Below, piece by piece: positions 51,827 through 60,554 of a stretch of 64,000 bases of DNA. The stretch is from a virus. The notes beneath the pieces were generated by a model. It ran no database searches. It saw only the letters and a program-made list of their open reading frames with translations, and was not told where the DNA came from. The stretch's first letter is position 1; the number at the start of each line of letters is the position of its first letter. Both the position numbers and the translations under genes were made by a program. The DNA is taken from the IMG/VR virus record IMGVR_UViG_3300009155_000051, positions 25,539-89,538 of that record. One strand, 5' to 3'.

Positions 51827-54800
51827 TAGTTTACAATATTTTCAGTATTTATCCATTTTTGAGTAAATCTATCATAAGATGACTTACCTTTTTTCAAACC
51901 AAAGAAGAAATGAAATGGTGCTCCAACGGTAACCGTATTTGGATTAGTCCAATATTGTACTTTTGGATTAATAATACCATTCGCATCTACAGCATAGATA
52001 TAACCTTTAAAATTCTTAACAGGTTGACCCGCTTGAGCCCCCATAAAATAGTCACTATTACCTTGTAATCTATCTAATGATTGGTATTGATTTGAGAAAA
52101 ATGCCGGACCATTAACCGGACCTGTTACCCAATTATCATCTTGGTCTCCAAAAATACTATGTGTATTACTTCTACCAGGACCATTTTGGTCTATATACCA
52201 CTTATAAAACGGAACAACTTGACTATAAACACCAAAGTTATTAAATGCACAAACATTAGACATATTTACTGTATCATCAATAATAGTTCTTTTTGGTGTT
52301 ATAAAATCTCTAACTTGAGTATTAGAAGAAAAGAAGATACCAATAATTGCTTTACTAGAACTCGCACCATTAAAATAAATTGGTGGTTGTGAACCCGCCG
52401 GTGGGTCAGGATAATTAGCCGTATCAAATTCCGCAACACCTAATTCAGAACTAATACCTATCATTTGAGGATAGTCGGCATCCGCCTTAAGATTTGGTCT
52501 AACACCGAAATACTTACCAATAATATTCTCCCCAATAACAATACTAATTAAACTGTCTAAGAAACTTTTATTAATCATTCTACTAATAATATGTAAATTT
52601 AAAATGTCTGAAACATCACTAAATGTTGTTGGTGCTAATTTATCCATAACATACCCATCATAGATATCGGACATAACTATTTCTTGTAAGTAATAAGTTC
52701 TTGGACCTAAATCCATCATTGTTGTTGGATATTTTAAATTAAGAGTATTTTCAACAAAATAACTACCAAAAAGAAACCCAACAATTCCACCAGGATTAGG
52801 TCTATCGGAACCAATAAATTCATTAGTACTAAATTTGTAAGGACTTGACCTATAATAAAATGTTTTTGTTTGACTATGGAAAATAATTGGCTCCTTACAA
52901 TGGTCAGATTGAGCTCTATTATTACTATCGTAGTAAGTTGAAGTTTTAAAAGGAAACGCAAATAAGGTACCGTTAATCCAATTATTGGCAAAACTATCCG
53001 ACCAAGTATTTCTACAAGCAGCAAAATTAATATTTAACCTTGACTGCCATTCCGGTTGAACACTAAATAAATCACCAACCAATGAAAAGAACGGTACTGT
53101 CCCAACTAAATAACAACCACCTCGAAAGATACTTTGACCCCAAAAATTATATGAACATCTACCTCGAGACACCGTAATTGTATCTCCGTTAGCAACATAA
53201 CAATCTAAATTAGCCGATTGAGGACAAGTAAAACTTTGAATAAGTGCACTACCCACTGAACTAGAATATGATGCCGTTTCAATTGTTGCATTACCTCCCG
53301 CGCCAGTACTCACCGGATTAGAACCCGATGTTAAACCAAAGGCAAATACACCACTTCTACTATCCATAGTATCCATATAAAAATTCTCATTAGCAAATAA
53401 CGGAAAACTAAATGTTGAGTCTGTTAAACCATTACACTTATTCCATTGCACACAAGTGGATGTTGGCAATCTATCTGACCTCATAATTATTTGTCTACCA
53501 CTAGTTCCCAATCCAAACAACATCTTAACATTTTCATTATAAGAGGGTGATAAATATAATGAAGTAACATCAATATAAGGATACGGTACTCCTGGAATAT
53601 TATTAGTGTGTGGTATGTACGGTGTTAGTGTGTTATTTTTATTTGTTCTCATAATTAAAATACCTCCACCTTCAATAATCTCATCAGGGAAATAACCTCT
53701 AGTAACACCAGTGTATGATGGTGTTAATGGTCTATCATTTGACGTTGTTCCGGTAATATTATTATGGGTATAATCAAAATAGTCACAACCAAGTATTGGT
53801 GACACAGGTAATAGAATTTCCTTAGCTTGACCCCATTCATTAGTATAATCATTATCGTCACCATCAATTCTTAACCCTGATGTTGATTGATATGAACCAC
53901 TATTAACATTTTGATTATATGGACCACACCCACCACCATTAAACGCCATTGATAAATTATCTAATGAAGAATATAATCTTGGTAAACTACTTGAGAAAGG
54001 TTTAAATAACGTAGAATCCGGTTTATAGGTATAGGAATCGTAATAAAGTTTTTGATTCAACGTTGCATATGTATCTAATGTTGTATTAGTTGACATATCC
54101 TGTCTCGTATTTTTAAACCCTCCTTGGATTGGGATATTCAAATGAAATTTAGGGTCGCCTGAAAGTGCTCCGCCTATTTGAACCGCATCTTCATTTGTAT
54201 GACCAAATAACCTACCCAAACCATATTTAACATTTACCTTAGGTGAATATGGGTCAACACCCCTAACTAAAAATACAACAACTAAATCATTATAATTTTT
54301 AATCTTACTTATAGGATTTATATATAACGGAGCCTCAGGATTTGATGAAGGATAATTACACCCATTAGCCTGAAGATGATTAATACGAATTTTATTAGAG
54401 AGATATCTCGCATTAAACGAATTCGGTAATTGTGTCACACATTGATTGGTATATGCACTATAGGTCATACCTGTTAATACTTGGAAATACTCTATATCAA
54501 TAGGGAATTTATGATAGTCTGTTGACGCAGTAATGTTTAAACCTGTATAATTTGTTGTAGTATTCCCCGACCCACTAATATGTGCGTAATTAAGGGTAAT
54601 TGAAGTTAATGGTAATGTTGTACCTGTAATTGCAAAATTTTGAAATTGATTTTGAACAGCATTAACATTTGACAAATACATATCAACATTTATATCCGCA
54701 GATGCTCTTGTATCACCTGTTAATTTAGGGTTTTGGAAAGTAATTAAAGTACCGGGTAAAAGTCTATTTAATGATTGTTTAGAACATAAAACCGCAACAA

Positions 54801-57111
54801 CATTATCAAAGTGATGGTTAGTATTATTTGGATTAAAATTAACTTTTACTCTATTAACACCACCTCCCGGATTAGGAAATCCCGGAATTGATTCATCAAA
54901 ATATTTTGCTTTAGTATTAAACAAATTCATTCTTTCAGAAAAAGTTAAACTTGTTGTAAAATTATTATAAGGGTTTGACCCGTATTGAAAAAATTGAGGA
55001 GCATTTATTCTAACATCATTTTGTACTTGTTTTGGATTGGTCTGAGGTGGAATCACGTCCCCTGTTAATAAAGCAACTGTTTGAATATAATAATCATCAC
55101 TACCACCAATTAAAGTTTTATCATATGTCTCACCTTTTGATAATTTAACCAATTGAACATAACCTGTCCCAACACAATTACCATTATGTTCTTGACTTTC
55201 ATCCTCAACACCAACATCTGCTGTAACATCTGCAGTAACCGCACTACCATCAACACCTCCTTGTTGAAGACTACAATCACACATAGAACAATCTGGGTAT
55301 AATATTAAAGGTAATTGCATTGGAGTACATTGGTCAACAACTTTCTTTTTCCACTGATTTGCAACAATAAATAATGCTGCGGAAATAGCCGCATATTTGG
55401 CAGCACTTCCTAACATCGCTAAATTTGGAGGATAAGTACCAAACGCATTAATTACTTCAAGAACCGCTGAAACGGCATAAGATGCCGCCATATATAAAAG
55501 ATAGAACCATAATATATAAACCGCTGTATATAATACGTGAAGTATAATTATTATAATCCAAACAACTGACCTAATAACTACCGATAATAAATTAAATAAC
55601 GTGTAAATAATATCAAATCTAAAATTAGCATCATTTGTTGGGAATTTATTATTTTCCGTATTACAATCGTCTTGAGATATGGCTTTAATACCAACAAAAT
55701 TATCAGGGAACAAACCCCCTCTAAATTTATCAATCATTTGGGATACAGTATAAACTTTATTATATTGCATTAAATAAAATTTATCCTCACAATTAATCGC
55801 CTCTTGAATCATATGCTGACCCATAGGGGTTGTATCACCATAATCATCCCAATCTAAACTAAATGCGTACGACTTAAATGCGTATTGAGTACCAATACCA
55901 TTATTTTTAGTTGGGTCATTACCCGTTGAATTCCAACCATATTCTTTAATATTTGGAACCAGATAATATCCACGTCTAATTGATTCACCTAATGACGGAG
56001 ATTGAGCCCATTTAACTTTAAACCTATATTTTCCTTTAGTTGGAATACCTTTATTTGGGTCGTCTGATATAACTTGTTCACCAAATTCATTAGTTATTAA
56101 ATAATCTAAATTCATTGGTACATCCAATAACCAAGCTCCATTATCATCAATAACTACACCACCCATTTCTAAGTCAAATAACTCTAAAGTAGGTCTACCC
56201 ATAGGGTCTTCCTTAATAGTCTGTCTAATCGCCAATATTTCACCGGGACTTACCGTTAAATTACATAATCCCCCGAGTTTCCATTTAGAATTACAAGATG
56301 TTCTTACAGTAGCACCATCAATATTAGAAACAAGAGACCCCATAAAAATTGAGGTTGGATTTATATTAATATTAGATTCGTTACTTAAATCAAAATCACT
56401 TCTACAAATACCTAAATTACAAACCTCAGATTGACCCCATAATGGTTCAACAACAACAGTTCTTACTAAATTAATAATTTGTGGTAATTCTCGTAAATTA
56501 GTTGATTTCTTAAATTTAGTACCGTTAACTTGAGCTTGAGTCGCAATACCCATTCTTATTAAATCTTGAGGTGATAAAGAAAATTCACCTATATCAGATA
56601 AGTCAATATCAATAGAAATGGTATGAGTACCAACCGGTACCCCAAAAATCATAAAATCCCCACTATCGTTAGTTACCGCATTATATTTAAAATATTTGTC
56701 ATAAACTTGAATAAGTGTCGGATTTGTTAAAACATCGGTTCTGTTAAAAAAAGTACCTGTAGGTACGTGATTACTATAAGATGGTTCGTAAGGTAATAAA
56801 TTATATCTATACCCGTCTTCATTAACATCACTAATTGATTGATATGGATATATCTCAGAAATGACAGAATTAAGACCATCTTCTTCTGTTAATGGAATAA
56901 ATACTGATACTTTAGCGTTTGGTAACCCAAACCCATTATTAACACTAACACGCCCAATAATAACACCATAATCTGAGCACACTCTTGTGTATATCTCACT
57001 CTGTAAAACTTTCAGAGATAATATCTCAAGATACTCAAATTCTTGGTCTATACTTACGTTTATTGACTTGTTAATACCTAAGTCCGTTCTTATTCTATAT
57101 GAATTTGGCAT
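51826..57111 (-). CDS. Giant virion protein with internal hydrophobic cluster, 1761 residues
   Basis: The largest gene of the window. The N-terminal region has an Ig or carboxypeptidase-regulatory-like module (VIIGRVSVNNGFGLPNAKVS; DSGDFMIFGVPVGTHTISID). Residues about 500-595 are strongly hydrophobic, with two to four membrane-type helices (IIYTLFNLLSVVIRSVVWII; HVLYTAVYILWFYLLYMAAS; AAISAALFIVANQW). A Cys cluster follows (CSMCDCSLQQGG), then about 1150 residues of beta-rich virion-type sequence. A hydrophobic cluster inside a structural protein suggests membrane insertion during DNA entry, or a buried oligomer core. No family recognised; it is not a typical coiled-coil tape measure. Confidence 0.75.
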   Translation of the reverse strand: MPNSYRIRTDLGINKSINVSIDQEFEYLEILSLKVLQSEIYTRVCSDYGVIIGRVSVNNGFGLPNAKVSVFIPLTEEDGLNSVISEIYPYQSISDVNEDGYRYNLLPYEPSYSNHVPTGTFFNRTDVLTNPTLIQVYDKYFKYNAVTNDSGDFMIFGVPVGTHTISIDIDLSDIGEFSLSPQDLIRMGIATQAQVNGTKFKKSTNLRELPQIINLVRTVVVEPLWGQSEVCNLGICRSDFDLSNESNININPTSIFMGSLVSNIDGATVRTSCNSKWKLGGLCNLTVSPGEILAIRQTIKEDPMGRPTLELFDLEMGGVVIDDNGAWLLDVPMNLDYLITNEFGEQVISDDPNKGIPTKGKYRFKVKWAQSPSLGESIRRGYYLVPNIKEYGWNSTGNDPTKNNGIGTQYAFKSYAFSLDWDDYGDTTPMGQHMIQEAINCEDKFYLMQYNKVYTVSQMIDKFRGGLFPDNFVGIKAISQDDCNTENNKFPTNDANFRFDIIYTLFNLLSVVIRSVVWIIIIILHVLYTAVYILWFYLLYMAASYAVSAVLEVINAFGTYPPNLAMLGSAAKYAAISAALFIVANQWKKKVVDQCTPMQLPLILYPDCSMCDCSLQQGGVDGSAVTADVTADVGVEDESQEHNGNCVGTGYVQLVKLSKGETYDKTLIGGSDDYYIQTVALLTGDVIPPQTNPKQVQNDVRINAPQFFQYGSNPYNNFTTSLTFSERMNLFNTKAKYFDESIPGFPNPGGGVNRVKVNFNPNNTNHHFDNVVAVLCSKQSLNRLLPGTLITFQNPKLTGDTRASADINVDMYLSNVNAVQNQFQNFAITGTTLPLTSITLNYAHISGSGNTTTNYTGLNITASTDYHKFPIDIEYFQVLTGMTYSAYTNQCVTQLPNSFNARYLSNKIRINHLQANGCNYPSSNPEAPLYINPISKIKNYNDLVVVFLVRGVDPYSPKVNVKYGLGRLFGHTNEDAVQIGGALSGDPKFHLNIPIQGGFKNTRQDMSTNTTLDTYATLNQKLYYDSYTYKPDSTLFKPFSSSLPRLYSSLDNLSMAFNGGGCGPYNQNVNSGSYQSTSGLRIDGDDNDYTNEWGQAKEILLPVSPILGCDYFDYTHNNITGTTSNDRPLTPSYTGVTRGYFPDEIIEGGGILIMRTNKNNTLTPYIPHTNNIPGVPYPYIDVTSLYLSPSYNENVKMLFGLGTSGRQIIMRSDRLPTSTCVQWNKCNGLTDSTFSFPLFANENFYMDTMDSRSGVFAFGLTSGSNPVSTGAGGNATIETASYSSSVGSALIQSFTCPQSANLDCYVANGDTITVSRGRCSYNFWGQSIFRGGCYLVGTVPFFSLVGDLFSVQPEWQSRLNINFAACRNTWSDSFANNWINGTLFAFPFKTSTYYDSNNRAQSDHCKEPIIFHSQTKTFYYRSSPYKFSTNEFIGSDRPNPGGIVGFLFGSYFVENTLNLKYPTTMMDLGPRTYYLQEIVMSDIYDGYVMDKLAPTTFSDVSDILNLHIISRMINKSFLDSLISIVIGENIIGKYFGVRPNLKADADYPQMIGISSELGVAEFDTANYPDPPAGSQPPIYFNGASSSKAIIGIFFSSNTQVRDFITPKRTIIDDTVNMSNVCAFNNFGVYSQVVPFYKWYIDQNGPGRSNTHSIFGDQDDNWVTGPVNGPAFFSNQYQSLDRLQGNSDYFMGAQAGQPVKNFKGYIYAVDANGIINPKVQYWTNPNTVTVGAPFHFFFGLKKGKSSYDRFTQKWINTENIVN

Positions 57112-57125
57112 AATATTCTTTTTTG

Positions 57126-57132
57126 ATAAATA
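57126..57132 (-). promoter_or_regulatory. Late-type box before the giant virion gene
   Basis: TATTTAT on the minus strand, 14 bases before the ATG at 57111. Just upstream TAGTATATAAACTA is nearly palindromic. The position matches other virion operons. Confidence 0.4.
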
Positions 57133-57192
57133 GTTTATATACTATTTTCAAAAGATAATTGAAGTTATTTTAAAATAAATTCTATTAAAAAG

Positions 57193-58134
57193 TTATTTCT
57201 TTAATAGTTTGACCGGGTTTTGGTCGTTAGATAGATAATTTGAAATTATACTAAACACTTTATTTGCCATTACGTTATCTATTGAGGTATGAGTCACATT
57301 AGGGATATGAATATTTACATACTCTGTTTTTTTATTTTTTACCTCAGTAGATATTTTACCACCTGAATTTGTGAAAAAATAATAGTTATCAGACCATTTG
57401 TCTGATGTAAAATTTATTGCATATTTTACATTATCTTTAACAACATAGTCATAATTATTGTATTTTTTATTAGCTGAGTCTAAAAATATTACTAAATCAA
57501 CAGTTTTCTTTTCTAAATATAATTTATCTAAAACTTGAGTAACATTATAACCTCCAAGACTATGTCCAACTAAAATAACCTTTCCATTTGGTCTGAACAT
57601 TCTAAAATATTTTACCGTCGTATAAACTTCTTGAGGTGATAAATTAAAACTATGAGAACCAACATAGGTTAAAACTGTTGTATTTTTAGTTGTTAACTTT
57701 TTTTCCACACCACCTAAAGCATCTATATCTCGACTTCTTGTTACGTCAATTTGAGTTTTATTATTTGGAATATAATCAGTTACTGGCCAATTAGCCCCTT
57801 CCATAATAATAACCAAATTATCAGTATTTTCAGTGTAATAACTTAATTCATATTTAGATGCTTCAAATTGTCTTCGTTTTATAATTACACCAATTTCGGA
57901 CATTGTAAAAATAAAAAATAAACCGGTAAAAAAATATATAATTTTTCGTTTATCAGTTATTAACAGATTTCTAAAATAGATTAAAGTAATTAAACTAAAT
58001 ATTAATCTAATGTTTAAGACAAACCCAAAAAAAAGTGATTGAGCCCAAGTACCGTGTTCACCTTTCAAAGTATCTAAAGATAATATTGAAAAACCATCTT
58101 CTATAAATTCCAAAAATTGTGTAATATATTCCAT
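57193..58134 (-). CDS. Membrane-anchored alpha/beta-hydrolase (lipase-like)
   Basis: A 313-residue protein with two membrane segments (about 31-58, 64-84), then an alpha/beta-hydrolase domain. The nucleophile elbow GHSLGG places Ser at 192 (VILVGHSLGGYNV). A candidate Asp is at 219 (VIFLDSAN) and the candidate His at 282 (NVTHTSID). The order Ser-Asp-His and spacing suit a lipase, esterase or thioesterase. The N-terminal helices would hold it in the host inner membrane. It lies between gp6 and the giant virion gene, without overlap (58135-58172 and 57112-57192 are free). Possible roles are lysis, superinfection exclusion or lipid modification; none is shown. Confidence 0.7.
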   Translation of the reverse strand: MEYITQFLEFIEDGFSILSLDTLKGEHGTWAQSLFFGFVLNIRLIFSLITLIYFRNLLITDKRKIIYFFTGLFFIFTMSEIGVIIKRRQFEASKYELSYYTENTDNLVIIMEGANWPVTDYIPNNKTQIDVTRSRDIDALGGVEKKLTTKNTTVLTYVGSHSFNLSPQEVYTTVKYFRMFRPNGKVILVGHSLGGYNVTQVLDKLYLEKKTVDLVIFLDSANKKYNNYDYVVKDNVKYAINFTSDKWSDNYYFFTNSGGKISTEVKNKKTEYVNIHIPNVTHTSIDNVMANKVFSIISNYLSNDQNPVKLLKK

Positions 58135-58172
58135 AAAAATAATCGTAACACATTTTTACTTAAAATAAATAA

Positions 58173-60011
58173 TTACGAGAAATTTACAGTTTTTAAATTT
58201 TTAACTCTAATATTAATATCTTTACTAGCGTATCTAATTTGGTAGACTTGGCTTGGTTCCGCAAAGATAGTATCATCAACTAACCCAATTTGTTTAGTTG
58301 CACTATCAGAATATCTTTGTGATGTTTGAGATGATGAATACTCACCACCAACTTTATTAAAGAACAATATGTCAGATAATGATATTACACCATTCTCACT
58401 TTGAATTAATCTTCTTAAATCTGATACGTTAACATTCTCACCCATTTGTCTATTAGTTGGAGCAAAAAAGTCATTAATAAGGTTTATTATTTGAGATATA
58501 ACAACCCCTTGATTTTGACTATTATCTAACACAACATCAACATTAACCCCTAAATCAATAACACTCGCAGTTTCAATAGAAACATAATCATTAATCATTC
58601 TATAATTCGATAGATAATTTGCTACGTTATTTTTTAAAGTATTAGAAACAACATTAGTTAATTTACCATTTTCATCATAAGATAACATCTGAACTTTTAT
58701 CTTATTGTTTTCTTCTGTTATTGCCACTTTAGCGGGTGCACCAAATTGTGATGGCATTGTTCTAATAATTGAATCATAATCATTAATAGTTACCGCTCTT
58801 TGTTGTGCCGAAAAGTTAAACGCCACTAAATTTCTTACTTCCTCTGTTGTTGGGTAGTTAGCCCCACCAATAGCCGCAGTTACGTTAGTACACGATAAAG
58901 AGTTAATTGTACTTGTGTTTTGAGATTGACTTGGTCCATTAACAAAGAATGAAACGGTACCAATTTGAGTAATTGCATTAACACCTAAATTACTTCCGGT
59001 ACCACCACCAATTCTATATTGTATAAATAATGTTGAATTACCCTTTAATGTACTTCCTAACGCTAAGTTATTAGAATACTTATACAAATTCAAATTATAA
59101 CCATCTCGGGCAAACTCTCTTAACTGTTCATCAGAGGATTGATTTCCACCACCAAAAGTCATTTTTAAGAAACCTTCCGGTGTAAATTCTGTTATAAATT
59201 TATCACTTGTCTCAATATATTTACCCACTTTAATTCCGGGTTGGTCAGAAACTTTAGTTGGGTCCTCAATAAAAACTCTATTATCAGCCAAAGCATTCAC
59301 CTCATACCATCTATTATCAACACCTAAAAATTCTTGGACGGGCGGCACATTTGAATATTGAGTACTATCTTTAAGTAAAACACTAGTTACCCCTAAAACA
59401 TTTTTTTCAGGTAAGAAAACCTCTAAAAATGGTCTAACATCATTAGCCGTAATAACTTTCTTAAAAACTTTAGTAATACCATTAACAACAGTTTCTCTTT
59501 TAATTATGGTATAATTAATTAATGTATTATTACCATCAAAATTTGGTATTTTTAATCTATTAGGGTACCCTTCAGCTCCAATTGGAGATGAAAAGTCAAT
59601 ATCATAAACTGTTTCAAATACCTGACCGGCACCACTCACTTGTGAACCTCTACGTAAAATCCCACAATATCTTAAATCTTCTTTATCCCCATACGCCGGA
59701 ACTGTAATAGCAAAATCAACTAAAGCAACAGACGGTCTTTGTCCCGGAACTTTTAATCCATATGTTCTTGCAATATTAAAGATTGATGACCTTTGTTGAG
59801 CATATTGTAATACCGTTTCTTGAATACTTCTATCAATATTAAATTGTATGTTATCCGTAACAGCCGCGTTTAGGTCTAATAATACTGAAAATACTCCAGC
59901 ATCATTAAAGTTATCAATTAACTCAGGGTAATAAGTTCTAGTGAAGTTTATTAACTCAGTTCTGATTGATTGGAAGTCTCTCGTAGTATACGATATTTTC
60001 TTGTTTGCCAT
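58173..60011 (-). CDS. Baseplate wedge protein, T4 gp6-like (baseplate J type)
   Basis: A 612-residue protein close to the length of T4 gp6 (660). The N-terminus, KKISYTTRDFQSIRTELINF followed by TYYPELIDNFNDAG and LNAAVTDNIQFNIDRSIQET, is the characteristic gp6/baseplate-J start. The centre includes long beta regions, and AFNFSAQQRAVTINDYDSII marks the core baseplate-J domain. In T4-type phages gp6 forms the wedge scaffold of the baseplate. It is followed on the upstream side by the gp25-like gene, four bases away, which is the common order in myoviruses. Confidence 0.88.
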   Translation of the reverse strand: MANKKISYTTRDFQSIRTELINFTRTYYPELIDNFNDAGVFSVLLDLNAAVTDNIQFNIDRSIQETVLQYAQQRSSIFNIARTYGLKVPGQRPSVALVDFAITVPAYGDKEDLRYCGILRRGSQVSGAGQVFETVYDIDFSSPIGAEGYPNRLKIPNFDGNNTLINYTIIKRETVVNGITKVFKKVITANDVRPFLEVFLPEKNVLGVTSVLLKDSTQYSNVPPVQEFLGVDNRWYEVNALADNRVFIEDPTKVSDQPGIKVGKYIETSDKFITEFTPEGFLKMTFGGGNQSSDEQLREFARDGYNLNLYKYSNNLALGSTLKGNSTLFIQYRIGGGTGSNLGVNAITQIGTVSFFVNGPSQSQNTSTINSLSCTNVTAAIGGANYPTTEEVRNLVAFNFSAQQRAVTINDYDSIIRTMPSQFGAPAKVAITEENNKIKVQMLSYDENGKLTNVVSNTLKNNVANYLSNYRMINDYVSIETASVIDLGVNVDVVLDNSQNQGVVISQIINLINDFFAPTNRQMGENVNVSDLRRLIQSENGVISLSDILFFNKVGGEYSSSQTSQRYSDSATKQIGLVDDTIFAEPSQVYQIRYASKDINIRVKNLKTVNFS

Positions 60012-60015
60012 ATTA

Positions 60016-60471
60016 TTAAATATTAATTATTACAAAATCACTAGCGTTGAATACGTCGTCAGTAATCGTATATTCTATTTTAACCTTTGCGGTATGTTCT
60101 TTAAGTCCGATTCCGGGTACTCTATAAATTCGTTCATCACCATCAATATAGGTACCTTTATCTTCTTCACCATCAGAAGCATCCGTTACATTTATATTTG
60201 TTATTGTAATGTTTGGTATATATTCTTCAACCGAAGCCCTTATTTCCGCCTCAATCTCAGAAAATGTTGGACCATCCATTGGTTCAAAAATAAACTCATA
60301 TAATCTTGTCCCAAAATTTGGCATATAATATCTTGTACCTTTTCTAGTTAATAAAAGGTGTATTAAATCAGTTCTAATCTCTTGAGTAGCCGTACTTGAA
60401 AGACTCAAATATTTTCCCTCACGAGAATCATTAAAAGGAAAATTAATCCCATATGTTCTACCATCTGCCAT
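60016..60471 (-). CDS. Baseplate wedge protein, T4 gp25-like (GPW/gp25 family)
   Basis: A 151-residue protein from the ATG at 60471 (MADGRTYGINFPFND); a possible earlier start lies inside the terminator and is rejected. The core RTDLIHLLLTRKGTRYYMPN with FGTRLYEFIFEPMD is the hallmark of gp25/lysozyme-like wedge proteins, followed by a helix (IEAEIRASVEEYIP) and strands. It is a little longer than T4 gp25 (132). It anchors the sheath to the baseplate in contractile tails. Its box TATTTAT lies four bases before the ATG. Confidence 0.93.
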   Translation of the reverse strand: MADGRTYGINFPFNDSREGKYLSLSSTATQEIRTDLIHLLLTRKGTRYYMPNFGTRLYEFIFEPMDGPTFSEIEAEIRASVEEYIPNITITNINVTDASDGEEDKGTYIDGDERIYRVPGIGLKEHTAKVKIEYTITDDVFNASDFVIINI

Positions 60472-60475
60472 AACT

Positions 60476-60482
60476 ATAAATA
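60476..60482 (-). promoter_or_regulatory. Late-type promoter box before the baseplate operon
   Basis: On the minus strand CTATATTTAT is followed by AGTT and the ATG at 60471. Flanking arms ACTATA/TATAGT pair. A second TATTTAT lies about 25 bases further upstream (60503-60509). Confidence 0.55.
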
Positions 60483-60516
60483 TAGTGTCGTAATTATTTC
60501 TTATAAATAGAGTAAA

Positions 60517-60545
60517 ATAAAAAATCACGACCGAAGTCGTGATTT
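60517..60545 (-). terminator. Intrinsic terminator after nrdA
   Basis: On the minus strand AAATCACGAC (60545-60536 complement) pairs with GTCGTGATTT across a four-base loop, followed by TTATTTTA. It lies 10 bases after the nrdA stop and separates the nucleotide operon from the baseplate operon. Confidence 0.9.
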
Positions 60546-60554
60546 ATATTTTGA

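Noticed and set aside
720-60509. T4-type late promoters TATAAATA
   Set aside because: In the direction of the genes the box reads TATTTAT(A), the reverse complement, and no T4 gp55-type factor is seen.
60472-60528. Longer start for the gp25-like gene
   Set aside because: The extension lies in the nrdA terminator and the late-type box, and gp25 proteins start near MADGRTYG.
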